Both the position numbers and the translations under genes were made by a program. The notes beneath the pieces were generated by a model. That model was not told the DNA's origin. It saw nothing but the letters and a program-made list of their open reading frames with translations, and did not search any database. DNA of 64,000 nucleotides from Aquarana catesbeiana (Eukaryota > Chordata > Amphibia > Anura > Ranidae), in contig NC_133326.1 in assembly GCF_042186555.1 (NCBI RefSeq), forward strand, positions 497,454,063-497,518,062, in the 5' to 3' direction. Positions 61,601-64,000 of this stretch are shown piece after piece (the first letter of the stretch is position 1; each line of letters opens with the position of its first letter).

Positions 61601-64000
61601 TGATGGAAGAGCTCAGAGGACAAATAGCAGCCTTTTACCTGTGAGACCTATCGCCCATTGGATGGGGCAACCCTGTATGTTTTTGGCCCTTCATTGAGAA
61701 GCCGTGGTGTGACGCTGCTTAACACTGATTGTCAGGCTACTTACAAGCTTTGCAAAGCTTGCCATCTGGTAAGCGTTTAGCACATACGGTGGTGGATCTT
61801 CTCACAAATCGCTATTGGTGTGACCGATTTACCTCACCTTTTATTTGTGTGGATGAGTTTTTCCACTGAGTTTTCATTGTTTCCACATTTTCACTGTTGG
61901 GACTAATTTTTACCACCCTTTTATGTTATTACCGCCCTTTTTATGTAATTTTTTTGGCACTTATATTGTTTATTATTGTTAATTTTGGTACATCATGGAC
62001 TCTTGATCCTTATTTATTTGTACTAATTTTTATACATTATATTCACTTTTTGTAGCGCTGCTCACGTTTTTATAGTTACTGTTTGATTTGTGTATATCTC
62101 ACATTTTTTGAGCTGCAGCTGTTTTGTATTATTTCTTCCCCATCAGGTAGCGCAGTACATACATTTTTTCTGTTTTACCCATTGAGAAAACAGTTAGCTA
62201 CACCTAAATTGATTTTACAAGTCATTTTTAGGAGGGGGGTGATGCTTTTTCCAACTGTGATTCTGTTTTTTAAATCTTTGTTAATTATTTTCTGACAAGT
62301 TGGTGTTTCACCTGGATGTTATAACTTGCACTGAGTAAAAAAAAAACAGCTAGATAAAACAAAAAGCGTGCCTGTCTTAATTTCAGGCTGCAAAGCAACA
62401 AAATGTGATTATTTTAAAGGGGGGGGGGGATTGTTTTCTATACCCACTGTAATTAACAGAGCTGCATTAATTTGTTCCTTTTATATCTGGTTCAATGTTA
62501 AAGGCAGCCTGCCATAATTTAGACATTGAAGCTGTTACTGCCAATTTATTTTAACAGCTTAGCATTTTCTTAAGGAAGTAAATAACAGTAAGCCCTGTAT
62601 TTTTGTGTGGCAGATTATTTCAAAATAGTCAAGTCTACATGAGAGCCAGGCAACCAGTCTTTTCAAATGGAAGCAAAGACAGTCTCCTTGTTTCTCATAA
62701 TAGGTTTCCTTTAAAAGGAAAAAAAAAACACAGCTGACAATGACTTTGTCAAAAAAAGTGAATTTGGTCCTTAAAAGAAAAGCCGAATATTGATTCATCT
62801 GCTGCAGCTGTAATTCTGAAATGTTAAAGTTGATTTAACATAAAATGGTGGTAGTTAAATATTATTGAAATGTCATTTAAAATTACACAGCTTATGAAAA
62901 GTTATATTTAAAAAAAAATGATAGTTTCTATGAAGCATATGCTAGGGAATATTAACATTTGGAATGCAATTTAAGTGGGAGATGATGCAGTTACAGAGCC
63001 ATATGTTTAAAAGATACTGTGATCCTACAGAAATATGTTAATATTCTACAGAGAATAAAGTACAAGTGACATATAAGTGGATATATATATCTATATATAC
63101 ACATCTCATGAGTGGGCATATGAATTTATATATACACTGTATGTAAACTCACCGGAGAAGGAGGAAAAGAAGCAAGTGTAACATTCCAGGATTCCTTTAT
63201 AGTACAACTTTCCCCATCCTCGACCCTGCCAGCTACCAAAGGGGACACTAGGTCTAAATGTTCAATTTAAAAGGATAAGTGCACTCTAAAATTCTCAGGA
63301 CTGGGGTGAAGACAATTAATTATTCAATAACCAGGCCTAAGAAGGTGAAAAGGGAAGTTTTGCCCCAGCTGCAGACCTTGAATTACCTCCTTCTAGCTTC
63401 TAGCTGTATAGCAGAAATATATAAATCATAATAGTGGCTGAATAGAATATTACATTGTTTTTTTTAATATAAAACAGGGTCAGTATATAACTTTAAATTA
63501 TTTGGAAAAAAGTTATAATTCAAGCAGAATTTCCAATTTAATTTTTCTCTCCCATTTTGCTGACCAACTACCACCATTCCATTCTGAGCTGCTCAGCTTT
63601 CTTTGATGTGACCCACACTGGTCTCAAAAATGCATTTGTCTTTGATGGTTAAGGGTGCTATTCAAACAGCTTACTGGTTGGGTTCAAAAATGGTGCCGTT
63701 TTCCATGTTCTATTGGTTAGCTTTTAGAACTAGAATTCTATCCTGTACAGCATGGGTGCTAAACTTGTGGTCCTAAAGCTGTTGCAGAACTACAACCCCC
63801 ATCATGCCTCTGCCTTTGGGAGTCATGCTTGTAACTGTCAGCAGCTTGCAATGCCTCATGGGAGTTGTAGTTCCGTAACAGCTGGTGGGCCACAGTTTTA
63901 GAACCCATGCTGTACAGTCCACTTACATCATATCTAACATTTACCTAAGACTAATTTATCCCTTGAAATCTCCCAGCTGGAGTCATATGGAAGCTGCAGA
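24184..64000 (-). CDS. PDGFRB: PDGFRB: platelet-derived growth factor receptor beta, 3' part (juxtamembrane to stop), 12 exons
   Basis: This is a single-pass plasma-membrane receptor tyrosine kinase that binds PDGF-BB/DD and signals in mural and mesenchymal cells. The coding join on the minus strand is 64000-63945, 57120-57016, 56901-56791, 53197-53044, 47647-47484, 45890-45772, 43292-43170, 42640-42529, 36328-36229, 33757-33652, 31036-30816 and 24316-24184. It totals 1504 nt: one leftover base, 500 codons and a stop, with no frame break. Visible kinase landmarks are the glycine loop GSGAFGRV, catalytic Lys in VAVKML, gatekeeper Thr in VTEYC, [8 protein letters not shown], DFG and MAPES. A kinase insert splits the domain and carries YMDM and YVPM PI3K sites. 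The tail carries LYSAVQP and DYIIPLP (counterparts of human Tyr1009 and Tyr1021) and ends in ESFL. The tail motifs distinguish PDGFRB from PDGFRA, KIT and CSF1R. The Ig domains, transmembrane segment and most of the juxtamembrane region lie beyond the right edge. Exon numbers below follow the human 23-exon gene. Confidence 0.97.
25227..25436 (+). mobile_element. Retroviral-type LTR copy with an inverted internal block
   Basis: 25227-25321 matches the first part of the LTR at 28923-29220 (TGTAAAGGAAATTTGTAAG). 25322-25436 then matches the reverse complement of 29021-29136. The later part of the LTR is absent. This is probably the upstream LTR of the element whose coding remnants follow. Confidence 0.75.
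25500..28560 (+). pseudogene. Decayed endogenous retrovirus internal region (pol remnants)
   Basis: Between the two LTR copies, broken plus-strand frames at about 27720-27960 resemble an integrase core. Those at 28300-28500 resemble the C-terminal integrase portion of class I-type endogenous retroviruses. Many stops and frame shifts separate them, and no intact gag, pol or env frame exists. 25500-27600 shows no recognisable coding. It lies in PDGFRB intron 22, antisense to the gene. The assignment is by pattern recall and needs a profile search. Confidence 0.45.
28576..28625. repeat. (AT)25 microsatellite
   Basis: Pure alternating AT for about 50 bp within the retroviral remnant. Confidence 0.95.
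28923..29220 (+). mobile_element. LTR of the endogenous retrovirus, 298 bp
   Basis: Starts TGTAAAGG and ends TTACTGCA. It has TATAAAAA at 29133-29140 and AATAAA at 29157-29162, the usual U3-to-R order on the plus strand. The partner copy is at 25227-25436. No clear target-site duplication was seen. Confidence 0.75.
29771..30260. repeat. Inverted-repeat element, probably Penelope-like
   Basis: 'gaacataaactatccattatatgaaataagcacc' (29772-29805) recurs inverted at 30227-30260, followed by 'agtgtaaaaaccaaa' in the same relation. An inner pair, AAAAGTGCTCCAGTGCTCAAA (30079) and its inverse (30171-30191), makes nested hairpins. The short ORF across it has no recognised domain. Confidence 0.6.
30816..31036 (-). 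CDS. PDGFRB: PDGFRB exon 22: C-terminal tail with SHP2 and PLC-gamma docking tyrosines
   Basis: This 221-bp exon runs from phase 0 to phase 2. It begins RYKQVNEEFLRSDHPAVVRV and later reads NILYSAVQPNDSDYIIPLPD followed by PKPEE. LY(S/T)AVQP and DYIIPLP correspond to human Tyr1009 (SHP2) and Tyr1021 (PLC-gamma1). DYIIPLPDPKPE is the best single proof that this is PDGFRB. The acceptor follows TATTGCAG and the donor is GTAAGA. A Tc1 element lies in the intron just upstream. Confidence 0.97.
31217..33155 (+). mobile_element. Tc1-like transposon with decayed transposase and a nested insertion
   Basis: Ends CAGTGCATCC...GATGCACTG with TA on both sides (31215-31216, 33156-33157). They are followed by a long inverted repeat through 'ccacattttgttatgttacagcc'. 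Transposase pieces are at 31801-31985 (VTELQRFSMEKGEPSRRTTI) and 32296-32787 (LCSDETKIELFGLNGKHHVC, then FQQDIDPKHTAKITKEWLRD and SPDLNPNEHLWRDL). The DDE-type D, D, E positions are visible. A 293-bp insertion splits the frame. It lies in PDGFRB intron 21, opposite to the gene. Confidence 0.9.
31995..32287. mobile_element. Roughly 293-bp insertion inside the Tc1 transposase
   Basis: AAAGG(C)(T/G)CATGAT occurs on both sides (about 31982-31994 and 32288-32300), a 13-bp apparent target-site duplication. The Tc1 frame continues once the insert is removed. The AT-rich interior is unrelated to Tc1 and has no coding. The long duplication suggests a target-primed retroelement fragment. Confidence 0.6.
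33652..33757 (-). CDS. PDGFRB: PDGFRB exon 21: end of kinase C-lobe
   Basis: This 106-bp exon runs from phase 2 to phase 0 and reads IYEIMQKCWDEKFETRPSFS and then NLVDMTGNLLVEGYKQ. The CW...RPxF pattern is the conserved kinase subdomain XI. The acceptor follows CTTTCAG and the donor is GTACGC. NLLVEGYKQ is more diverged from human LLGEGYKKK than the rest. Confidence 0.95.
34715..35235. repeat. MITE-like ranid repeat (GCTGGTCATAGACAGTTC)
   Basis: 'taaagctggtcatagacagttcagatc' and 'ctatgtatggccaggctgaatgtaccc' are phrases of a repeat family I recall from frogs. The element abuts a TTAAAGTGGAACTCCA copy at 35237. The right border is uncertain. Confidence 0.35.
35237..35440 (+). repeat. MITE family A copy
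   Basis: TTAAAGTGGAACTCCAACCA, then 'ggtggggaagggttagaacctctac', matches the family at 21215-21620. The right end is lost. Confidence 0.5.
35445..35925. repeat. MITE with GATTTACACCTGTGTG / TGAGTGAGCCCTTA ends
   Basis: Many ATGCGTTG and ATGTGTTG short repeats lie between 'ctagatttacacctgtgtg' and 'atgagtgagcccttac'. Similar ends occur at 46060-46335 and 38520-38615. It is noncoding. Confidence 0.4.
35975..36140. repeat. Short palindromic MITE
   Basis: TACAATTTTCCTTTAGATTT at 35998-36017 and its inverse (AAATCTAAAGGAAATTGTAC) at about 36108-36127 form TIRs of a 150-bp element, about 90 bp from PDGFRB exon 20. Confidence 0.75.
36229..36328 (-). CDS. PDGFRB: PDGFRB exon 20: C-lobe
   Basis: This 100-bp exon enters in phase 1 and leaves in phase 2. 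It reads [20 protein letters not shown] and then YRMSRPSYASEE. The acceptor follows CTCTACAG and the donor is GTAAGT. Human has AQPAHASDE where this copy has SRPSYASEE; otherwise it is near identical. The 6.2-kb intron upstream holds a Tc1 element, MITEs and a minisatellite. Confidence 0.96.
37097..37326. repeat. GGGGTTGATTTACT MITE
   Basis: Begins GGGGTTGATTTACTTAA and ends TTTAGTAAATCAACCCC. TIRs are about 15 bp over a 230-bp length. Its right end touches the TTAA of the next element. Confidence 0.8.
37328..37930 (+). repeat. TTAACTACTTGCCGACC long ranid repeat, 3' truncated
   Basis: The terminal TTAA(A/C)... and GCCGACCACCCGCC match the inverted end of 57315-57966. The interior shares 'agcactgatcactgtaataatgtcactgg' with 57540-57580. 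The overlapping ORFs are chance. Confidence 0.65.
38000..39080. other. PDGFRB intron 19 interior, no gene recognised
   Basis: AT-rich noncoding DNA with a fragment of the TGTGAATGAGCCCTTA repeat near 38600. No coding or RNA signal was seen. Confidence 0.4.
39085..40613 (+). mobile_element. Tc1-like transposon, nearly full length, inactivated
   Basis: TIRs of about 50 bp start CAGTGA(A/G)GGAAAAAAGT at 39085 and end inverted at 40613. The transposase starts at 39367 ([20 protein letters not shown]), continues through the catalytic core (VLWSDEITIKLFGINSTHRV, GGGNIMLWGCFSAKGT), and hits an in-frame TGA at 40072. Homology resumes as VFQHDNDPKHTAKPTKDW and LEWPSQSPDLNLIENMWREL to about 40230. There is also a small in-frame loss after GYKK. 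It lies in PDGFRB intron 19. Confidence 0.93.
39367..40236 (+). pseudogene. Tc1 transposase with premature stop
   Basis: N-terminal paired HTH region residues 1-110, then the DDE catalytic domain. The first Asp is in WSDE, the second in HDNDPKH after the stop, and the Glu in PIE-equivalent LIENMW. The TGA separates the first Asp from the second. A further stop follows VRVTKS. The protein would normally bind TIRs and cut and paste at TA; this copy cannot. Confidence 0.88.
40629..42501. repeat. TTAA-flanked long nonautonomous element with internal minisatellite
   Basis: Left border TTAACCACTAGGCG and inverted right border TTAACCACTTGAC. The left part is GC-rich (GCGCTCCCGCGGGCGCGCAT), followed by tandem repeats and a conserved AT-rich right part ending CAGTTGTCAAGTGGTTAA. 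The right part shares text with 2230-2400. No transposase was seen. The right border is 27 bp from the exon 19 donor. Confidence 0.75.
40985..41650. repeat. Minisatellite GCCATCTGTCATCAGTGCCACGTATTAGT
   Basis: More than 20 units mixing CCATCTGTC, ATCAGTGCCA and CGTATTAGTG modules, starting as CTGCCATCTGCCC. Open frames across it arise from the repeat. Confidence 0.95.
42529..42640 (-). CDS. PDGFRB: PDGFRB exon 19: APE motif and helix F
   Basis: This 112-bp exon runs from phase 0 to phase 1 and reads TFLPLKWMAPESIFNNLYTT and then LSDVWSFGILLWEIFTLG. It contains the MAPES (APE) motif and the structural DVWSFG of helix F. The acceptor follows ATTTCAG and the donor is GTATGA. A long TTAA-flanked repeat ends only 27 bp into the following intron. 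Confidence 0.97.
43170..43292 (-). CDS. PDGFRB: PDGFRB exon 18: catalytic loop, DFG and activation loop
   Basis: This 123-bp exon holds exactly 41 codons, phase 0 to phase 0. It encodes [20 protein letters not shown] and then ICDFGLARDIVRDSNYISKGN. It contains the catalytic Asp (HRD), the metal-binding DFG and the activation-loop Tyr equivalent to human Tyr857. The last codon is Asn (AAT), where human PDGFRB has Ser. The donor is GTAAGT. Confidence 0.97.
43974..44350 (+). repeat. CATACCTCCCAACT MITE, intact copy
   Basis: 377 bp, starting CATACCTCCCAACTTTTTGA and ending CAGTTGGGAGCTATG, with TTAAC on both sides. This is the reference for the interrupted copy at 17513-19171 and the inverted copy at 48597-48960. 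It lies in PDGFRB intron 17. Confidence 0.8.
44681..45406. mobile_element. hAT-type MITE, 726 bp
   Basis: Left end CAGCTTTTCTCAATGTTTTT with ACACCAGAGGAATCC; right end CCCTGGTTGAGAATGACTG. Flanks AGTTATAG (44673-44680) and AGCTATAG (45407-45414) form an 8-bp duplication with one difference. It contains a (TTA)n tract at 45238-45263. No transposase was seen. Confidence 0.82.
45772..45890 (-). CDS. PDGFRB: PDGFRB exon 17: end of insert and C-lobe start
   Basis: This 119-bp exon enters in phase 1 and ends in phase 0 before GTAAGT. It reads AHERTNYSTLINESPILSYT and then DLIGFSYQVANGMEFLASKN. ERT...LINESP...SYxDLxGFSYQVANGMEFLASKN is the PDGF-receptor pattern leading into the catalytic loop. The acceptor AG precedes CTCATGAA. 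Confidence 0.95.
46055..46335. repeat. MITE with GGGTTGATTTACATTCATG / AATGTGAATGGGCCCT ends
   Basis: Inverted-looking ends surround repeated TGCATTGCAGTG and AATGCA motifs. It is similar in style to 35445-35925. Noncoding, in PDGFRB intron 16. Confidence 0.5.
46420..47300. repeat. Two copies of ranid repeat family B
   Basis: 46420-46760 and 46920-47300 share 'atctgtctattcagacctgaggttta'-type starts, 'atcactctg' / 'gtcactctgctccctcc' and 'cttcctccccagtctaagctctgctgtac'-type text. They are direct copies of the repeat at 22115-22560. Confidence 0.5.
47484..47647 (-). CDS. PDGFRB: PDGFRB exon 16: kinase insert with PI3K docking sites
   Basis: This 164-bp exon has acceptor TTTCCAG, donor GTCAGT and phase 2 to phase 1. 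It reads NFSIPIDCDGGYMDMSKDDI and then YYVPMLDLKEDIKYAEIEPS, followed by GYGTTYELESYSTS. YMDM and YVPM are the two YxxM motifs that recruit the PI3K p85 subunit in mammals (human Tyr740 and Tyr751). The position of the human RasGAP site (Tyr771, YMAP) keeps the Tyr, but the following residues are GTT. Confidence 0.96.
48597..48960 (-). repeat. CATACCTCCCAACT MITE, inverted copy
   Basis: Starts CATAGCTCCCAACTGTCCCT and ends TTGGGAGGTATA, the reverse complement of the 43974-44350 element, 364 bp. It lies in PDGFRB intron 15. Confidence 0.8.
49530..49730 (+). repeat. MITE family A copy
   Basis: 'tgctttgcatagagtggggaataatcagaacctctgtc' and 'gggagatttcttcccacttt' match the copies at 21215 and 100-440. 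Confidence 0.45.
49797..50256. repeat. TTAA-flanked MITE (TTAAAGAGGAACT family)
   Basis: Starts TTAAAGAGGAACTGCAGTC and ends GACTGAAGTTCCACTTTAA. TIRs are about 14 bp with TTAA borders over a 460-bp length. Noncoding. Confidence 0.8.
51405..51605. repeat. Minisatellite of about 40 bp units
   Basis: Five degenerate units around CTCCTGA(C/T)(C/G)TCTGCACTCTGTACGTTA (no unit identical). It lies in PDGFRB intron 15. Confidence 0.75.
51905..52145 (-). repeat. CR1/L2-like LINE fragment
   Basis: 'tagggttcaaccaatataaaaaatgagtaaataaatac'-type text and 'ccagaggaaggcaaaaaactcctacaaagcatg' are phrases I know from frog CR1/L2 3' regions. Noncoding remnant. Confidence 0.5.
52282..52655. repeat. MITE with ACCCTTTTCACACTG TIRs
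   Basis: Starts ACCCTTTTCACACTGGGG and ends CCTCAGTGTGAAAGGGGT. The interior is rich in self-complementary GCGCT/AGCGC motifs. The ORFs on both strands are chance. Confidence 0.8.
52715..52866 (+). repeat. SINE/L2-like element with ATA tail
   Basis: 'gactgtaagctctaacgagcagggccctc', then 'gtaaagcgctgcacaaac' and 'ggcgctatataaatcctgtataata', ending in (ATA)n. A diverged sister copy is at 53635-53785. Confidence 0.6.
53044..53197 (-). CDS. PDGFRB: PDGFRB exon 15: hinge and start of kinase insert
   Basis: This 154-bp exon enters in phase 1 and leaves in phase 2. It encodes GPIYIVTEYCRFGDLVDYLH, which is the hinge with the gatekeeper Thr. It continues to RNKHTFLQYYADKSRKENEV and YSNTSTGERMS. VYSN matches the human Tyr716 YSN-type GRB2 docking site. 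The acceptor follows TTACCAG; the donor is GTAATC. Confidence 0.96.
53266..53475 (+). repeat. L2/CR1-like LINE 3' end
   Basis: 'ggaattctcttccacaggcagttgtttcag' through 'ggttggacttgatggacttgtgtc', 'tttttcaacctcacctactat' and 'taactatgta' is a phrase set I know from amphibian L2-type 3'UTRs. Noncoding. Confidence 0.6.
53635..53790 (+). repeat. Second copy of the SINE/L2-like element
   Basis: 'agcagggctctccctaaccc', 'gtaactgtactatctctcc' and 'ctatttaaatcctgtataataatag' parallel the copy at 52715-52866, ending in (AAT)n. Confidence 0.55.
54115..54556. repeat. MITE with CTAATGCCCCGTACACACGA TIRs
   Basis: Perfect TIRs of about 23 bp; the right end reads GATCGTGTGTACGGGGCATT then AGT. The 440-bp interior is full of GTACACACG and AACAAATGTT-like short inverted motifs. 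Long ORFs on both strands are chance consequences. Confidence 0.88.
55670..56060. repeat. Minisatellite plus hAT-like end
   Basis: About eight units of 35-42 bp around GTCAGTGGGAGGAATAGTGC (55765-55985). They are followed by 'ggctgcatctggctggtgggctgcagtttggagac', which resembles the end of a hAT element of the 8146-10139 kind. The left hAT end was not found. Confidence 0.6.
56166..56415. repeat. MITE made of consecutive short hairpins
   Basis: GGGGGCGATTTGAAAGACAT pairs with ATGTCTATTGAAATCGCCCC. Then CCAAAAGTAGT pairs with ACTACTTTTGG, then GGTGCGGCTTCGCACC, then GCATGT...ACATG(T/C). It ends 'ccgatgtgaatggggctcac'. Noncoding, in PDGFRB intron 14. Confidence 0.7.
56791..56901 (-). CDS. PDGFRB: PDGFRB exon 14: alpha-C helix region
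   Basis: This 111-bp exon completes the split Ser codon (AAA T + CC) and reads [20 protein letters not shown] and onward to NIVNLLAACTKGG. It carries the alpha-C helix glutamate (MSELK) that pairs with the catalytic lysine. The donor is GTAATT; the acceptor follows TTTTCACAG. It is only 114 bp downstream of exon 13, the shortest intron seen here. Human has LLGACTKGG where this copy has LLAACTKGG. Confidence 0.97.
57016..57120 (-). CDS. PDGFRB: PDGFRB exon 13: glycine-rich loop and catalytic lysine
   Basis: This 105-bp exon has acceptor TTACAG and donor GTGAGT. It starts in phase 1 (completing Gly) and reads RTLGSGAFGRVVEATAHGLG and onward to VAVKMLK. It holds the ATP-binding P-loop and the conserved lysine that positions ATP. 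The residues match the family closely, including the ATAHGL signature of PDGF receptors. About 6.8 kb of intron separates it from exon 12, containing a Tc1 element and several MITEs. Confidence 0.97.
57315..57966 (-). repeat. TTAACCACTTGCCGACC long ranid repeat, 5' end intact
   Basis: On the minus strand it starts TTAACCACTTGCCGACCAGC. It contains ACGTACTTGTACGTCGGTCC and ends inside 'cctaaactgatgaataaatt'. At 57289-57314 it abuts the first 26 bp of a TTAAAGTGGTTGTAAA element. Its TTAA (57963-57966) is shared with the next MITE. Confidence 0.75.
57963..58342. repeat. TTAAAGTGGTTGTAAACC MITE, intact
   Basis: 380 bp with 21-bp TIRs: TTAAAGTGGTTGTAAACCCT at the left, and GGGTTATAACCACTTTAA at the right. 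TTAA lies at both borders. It lies in PDGFRB intron 12. Confidence 0.85.
58345..58770 (-). repeat. MITE family A copy, rearranged
   Basis: 'gttctgggtggtgtggagaagaattagaacatctgttggg' starts like family A on the plus strand. 'ggtgctccaggtaacagtaaagacttgac' and 'cccttccccaccctgtccaaaac' near 58680 match its inverse, so the copy appears to be two inverted partial ends. Confidence 0.4.
58780..60018. other. PDGFRB intron 12 interior, no gene recognised
   Basis: AT-rich DNA with a (TTA)n tract at 59337-59356 and a family B repeat fragment at 59770-59960. No exon-like sequence. Confidence 0.4.
60560..61195. repeat. 150-bp direct duplication inside the Tc1 element
   Basis: 60555-60710 and 61032-61192 share CCCCAAGAATTTGATGAT, GAATAACTGCCCCAGTCC, ACCACCTCCCTGCTTTACAG and TTTATTAATCCCAATTTCCC. 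They are about 85-90% alike by eye and lie in the same orientation. Confidence 0.8.
61570..62178. mobile_element. 609-bp insertion with 11-bp target-site duplication
   Basis: CCATTGAGAAA is exactly repeated on both sides (61559-61569 and 62179-62189), and the Tc1 end sequence continues across. The interior ('gtagcgctgctcacgtttttatag', 'tttgagctgcagctgttttgtatt') lacks coding and looks like a Penelope-like fragment. Confidence 0.7.
62460..63730. other. PDGFRB intron 12 proximal part, no gene recognised
   Basis: AT-rich unique-looking DNA. No coding signal, RNA gene or clear repeat border was seen. Confidence 0.4.
63736..63915. repeat. Palindromic MITE next to exon 12 donor
   Basis: CTGTACAGCATGGGT at 63741 and its exact inverse ACCCATGCTGTACAG ending at 63918 are TIRs. 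Inner ACTACAACCCCCATCATGCC and GGCATTGCAAG/CATGGGAGTTGTAGT also pair. The form is hAT-like, about 180 bp. Confidence 0.8.
63945..64000 (-). CDS. PDGFRB: PDGFRB exon 12 (partial): end of juxtamembrane region
   Basis: The window edge cuts this exon. Read on the minus strand it encodes LQLPYDSSWEISRDKLVLG, the juxtamembrane stretch just before the kinase glycine loop. The donor is GTAAAT at 63944 downward, and the exon ends in phase 1 (first base of a Gly codon). The auto-inhibitory tyrosines normally found upstream are outside the window. A palindromic MITE begins about 30 bp into the following intron. Confidence 0.93.

Larger units (their letters stand above)
60021..62449 (-). mobile_element. 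Tc1-like transposon with internal duplication and nested insertion
   Basis: Ends CAGTGGGTATAGAAAA...TTTTCTATACCCACTG, with TA at 60019-60020 and 62450-62451. Minus-strand transposase pieces: 61399-61184 (HTH part, KNISKALSMPRSTVKSMIKK), 61040-60900 (HGTTISQILHKCGLYGRVAR) and 60560-60284 (FQHDNDPKHTAKMTTQWLRE, LDLNPIESLWNYLKTAV). A 150-bp block is present twice, and 61570-62178 is a foreign insertion. It lies in PDGFRB intron 12, same strand as the gene. Confidence 0.88.

Overview
This is intron-rich vertebrate nuclear DNA, most likely from a frog of the family Ranidae. That call rests on three things: tetrapod-type receptor tyrosine kinase exons; many Tc1/mariner, hAT, Penelope-like (PLE) and CR1/L2-like repeats; and several short TTAA-flanked repeat families (ends such as TTAAAGTGGTTGTAAA or TTAACCACTTGCCGACC) that I associate with ranid genomes. 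The species call is recall, not a search.

Only two host genes can be supported, both on the minus strand. PDGFRB fills the right 40 kb. Twelve exons, from the end of the juxtamembrane exon (63945 to the window edge) to the stop codon (24184-24186), splice in one frame into exactly 500 codons plus stop. They encode the split kinase domain and the C-terminal tail. Every junction has a GT donor and AG acceptor with matching phase. About 17 kb downstream on the same strand, a 49-bp signal-peptide exon (6883-6931) looks like the first coding exon of CSF1R, the known neighbour of PDGFRB in other vertebrates. Its next (Ig) exon was not found in the remaining 6.9 kb.

Layout: 1-6.9 kb is repeats, a PLE fragment with a GIY-YIG domain, a decayed Tc1 element and the presumed first CSF1R intron. 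6.9-7.2 kb is the CSF1R start. 7.6-24 kb, between the genes, is a layered repeat zone: a Tc1 element split by a hAT carrying a 1.4-kb minisatellite; a second hAT holding an 800-bp-arm palindrome; and a PLE region holding a MITE that itself holds a solo LTR. 24-64 kb is PDGFRB, with introns containing an endogenous-retrovirus remnant (25.2-29.2 kb), three more Tc1 elements (31.2, 39.1 and 60.0 kb), another hAT (44.7 kb), many MITEs and several minisatellites.

The two genes encode related class III receptor tyrosine kinases: PDGFRB for PDGF in mesenchymal and mural cells, CSF1R for CSF1/IL34 in macrophages. Nothing here looks like a bacterial, phage or CRISPR system. The most unusual material is the nested transposon architecture.
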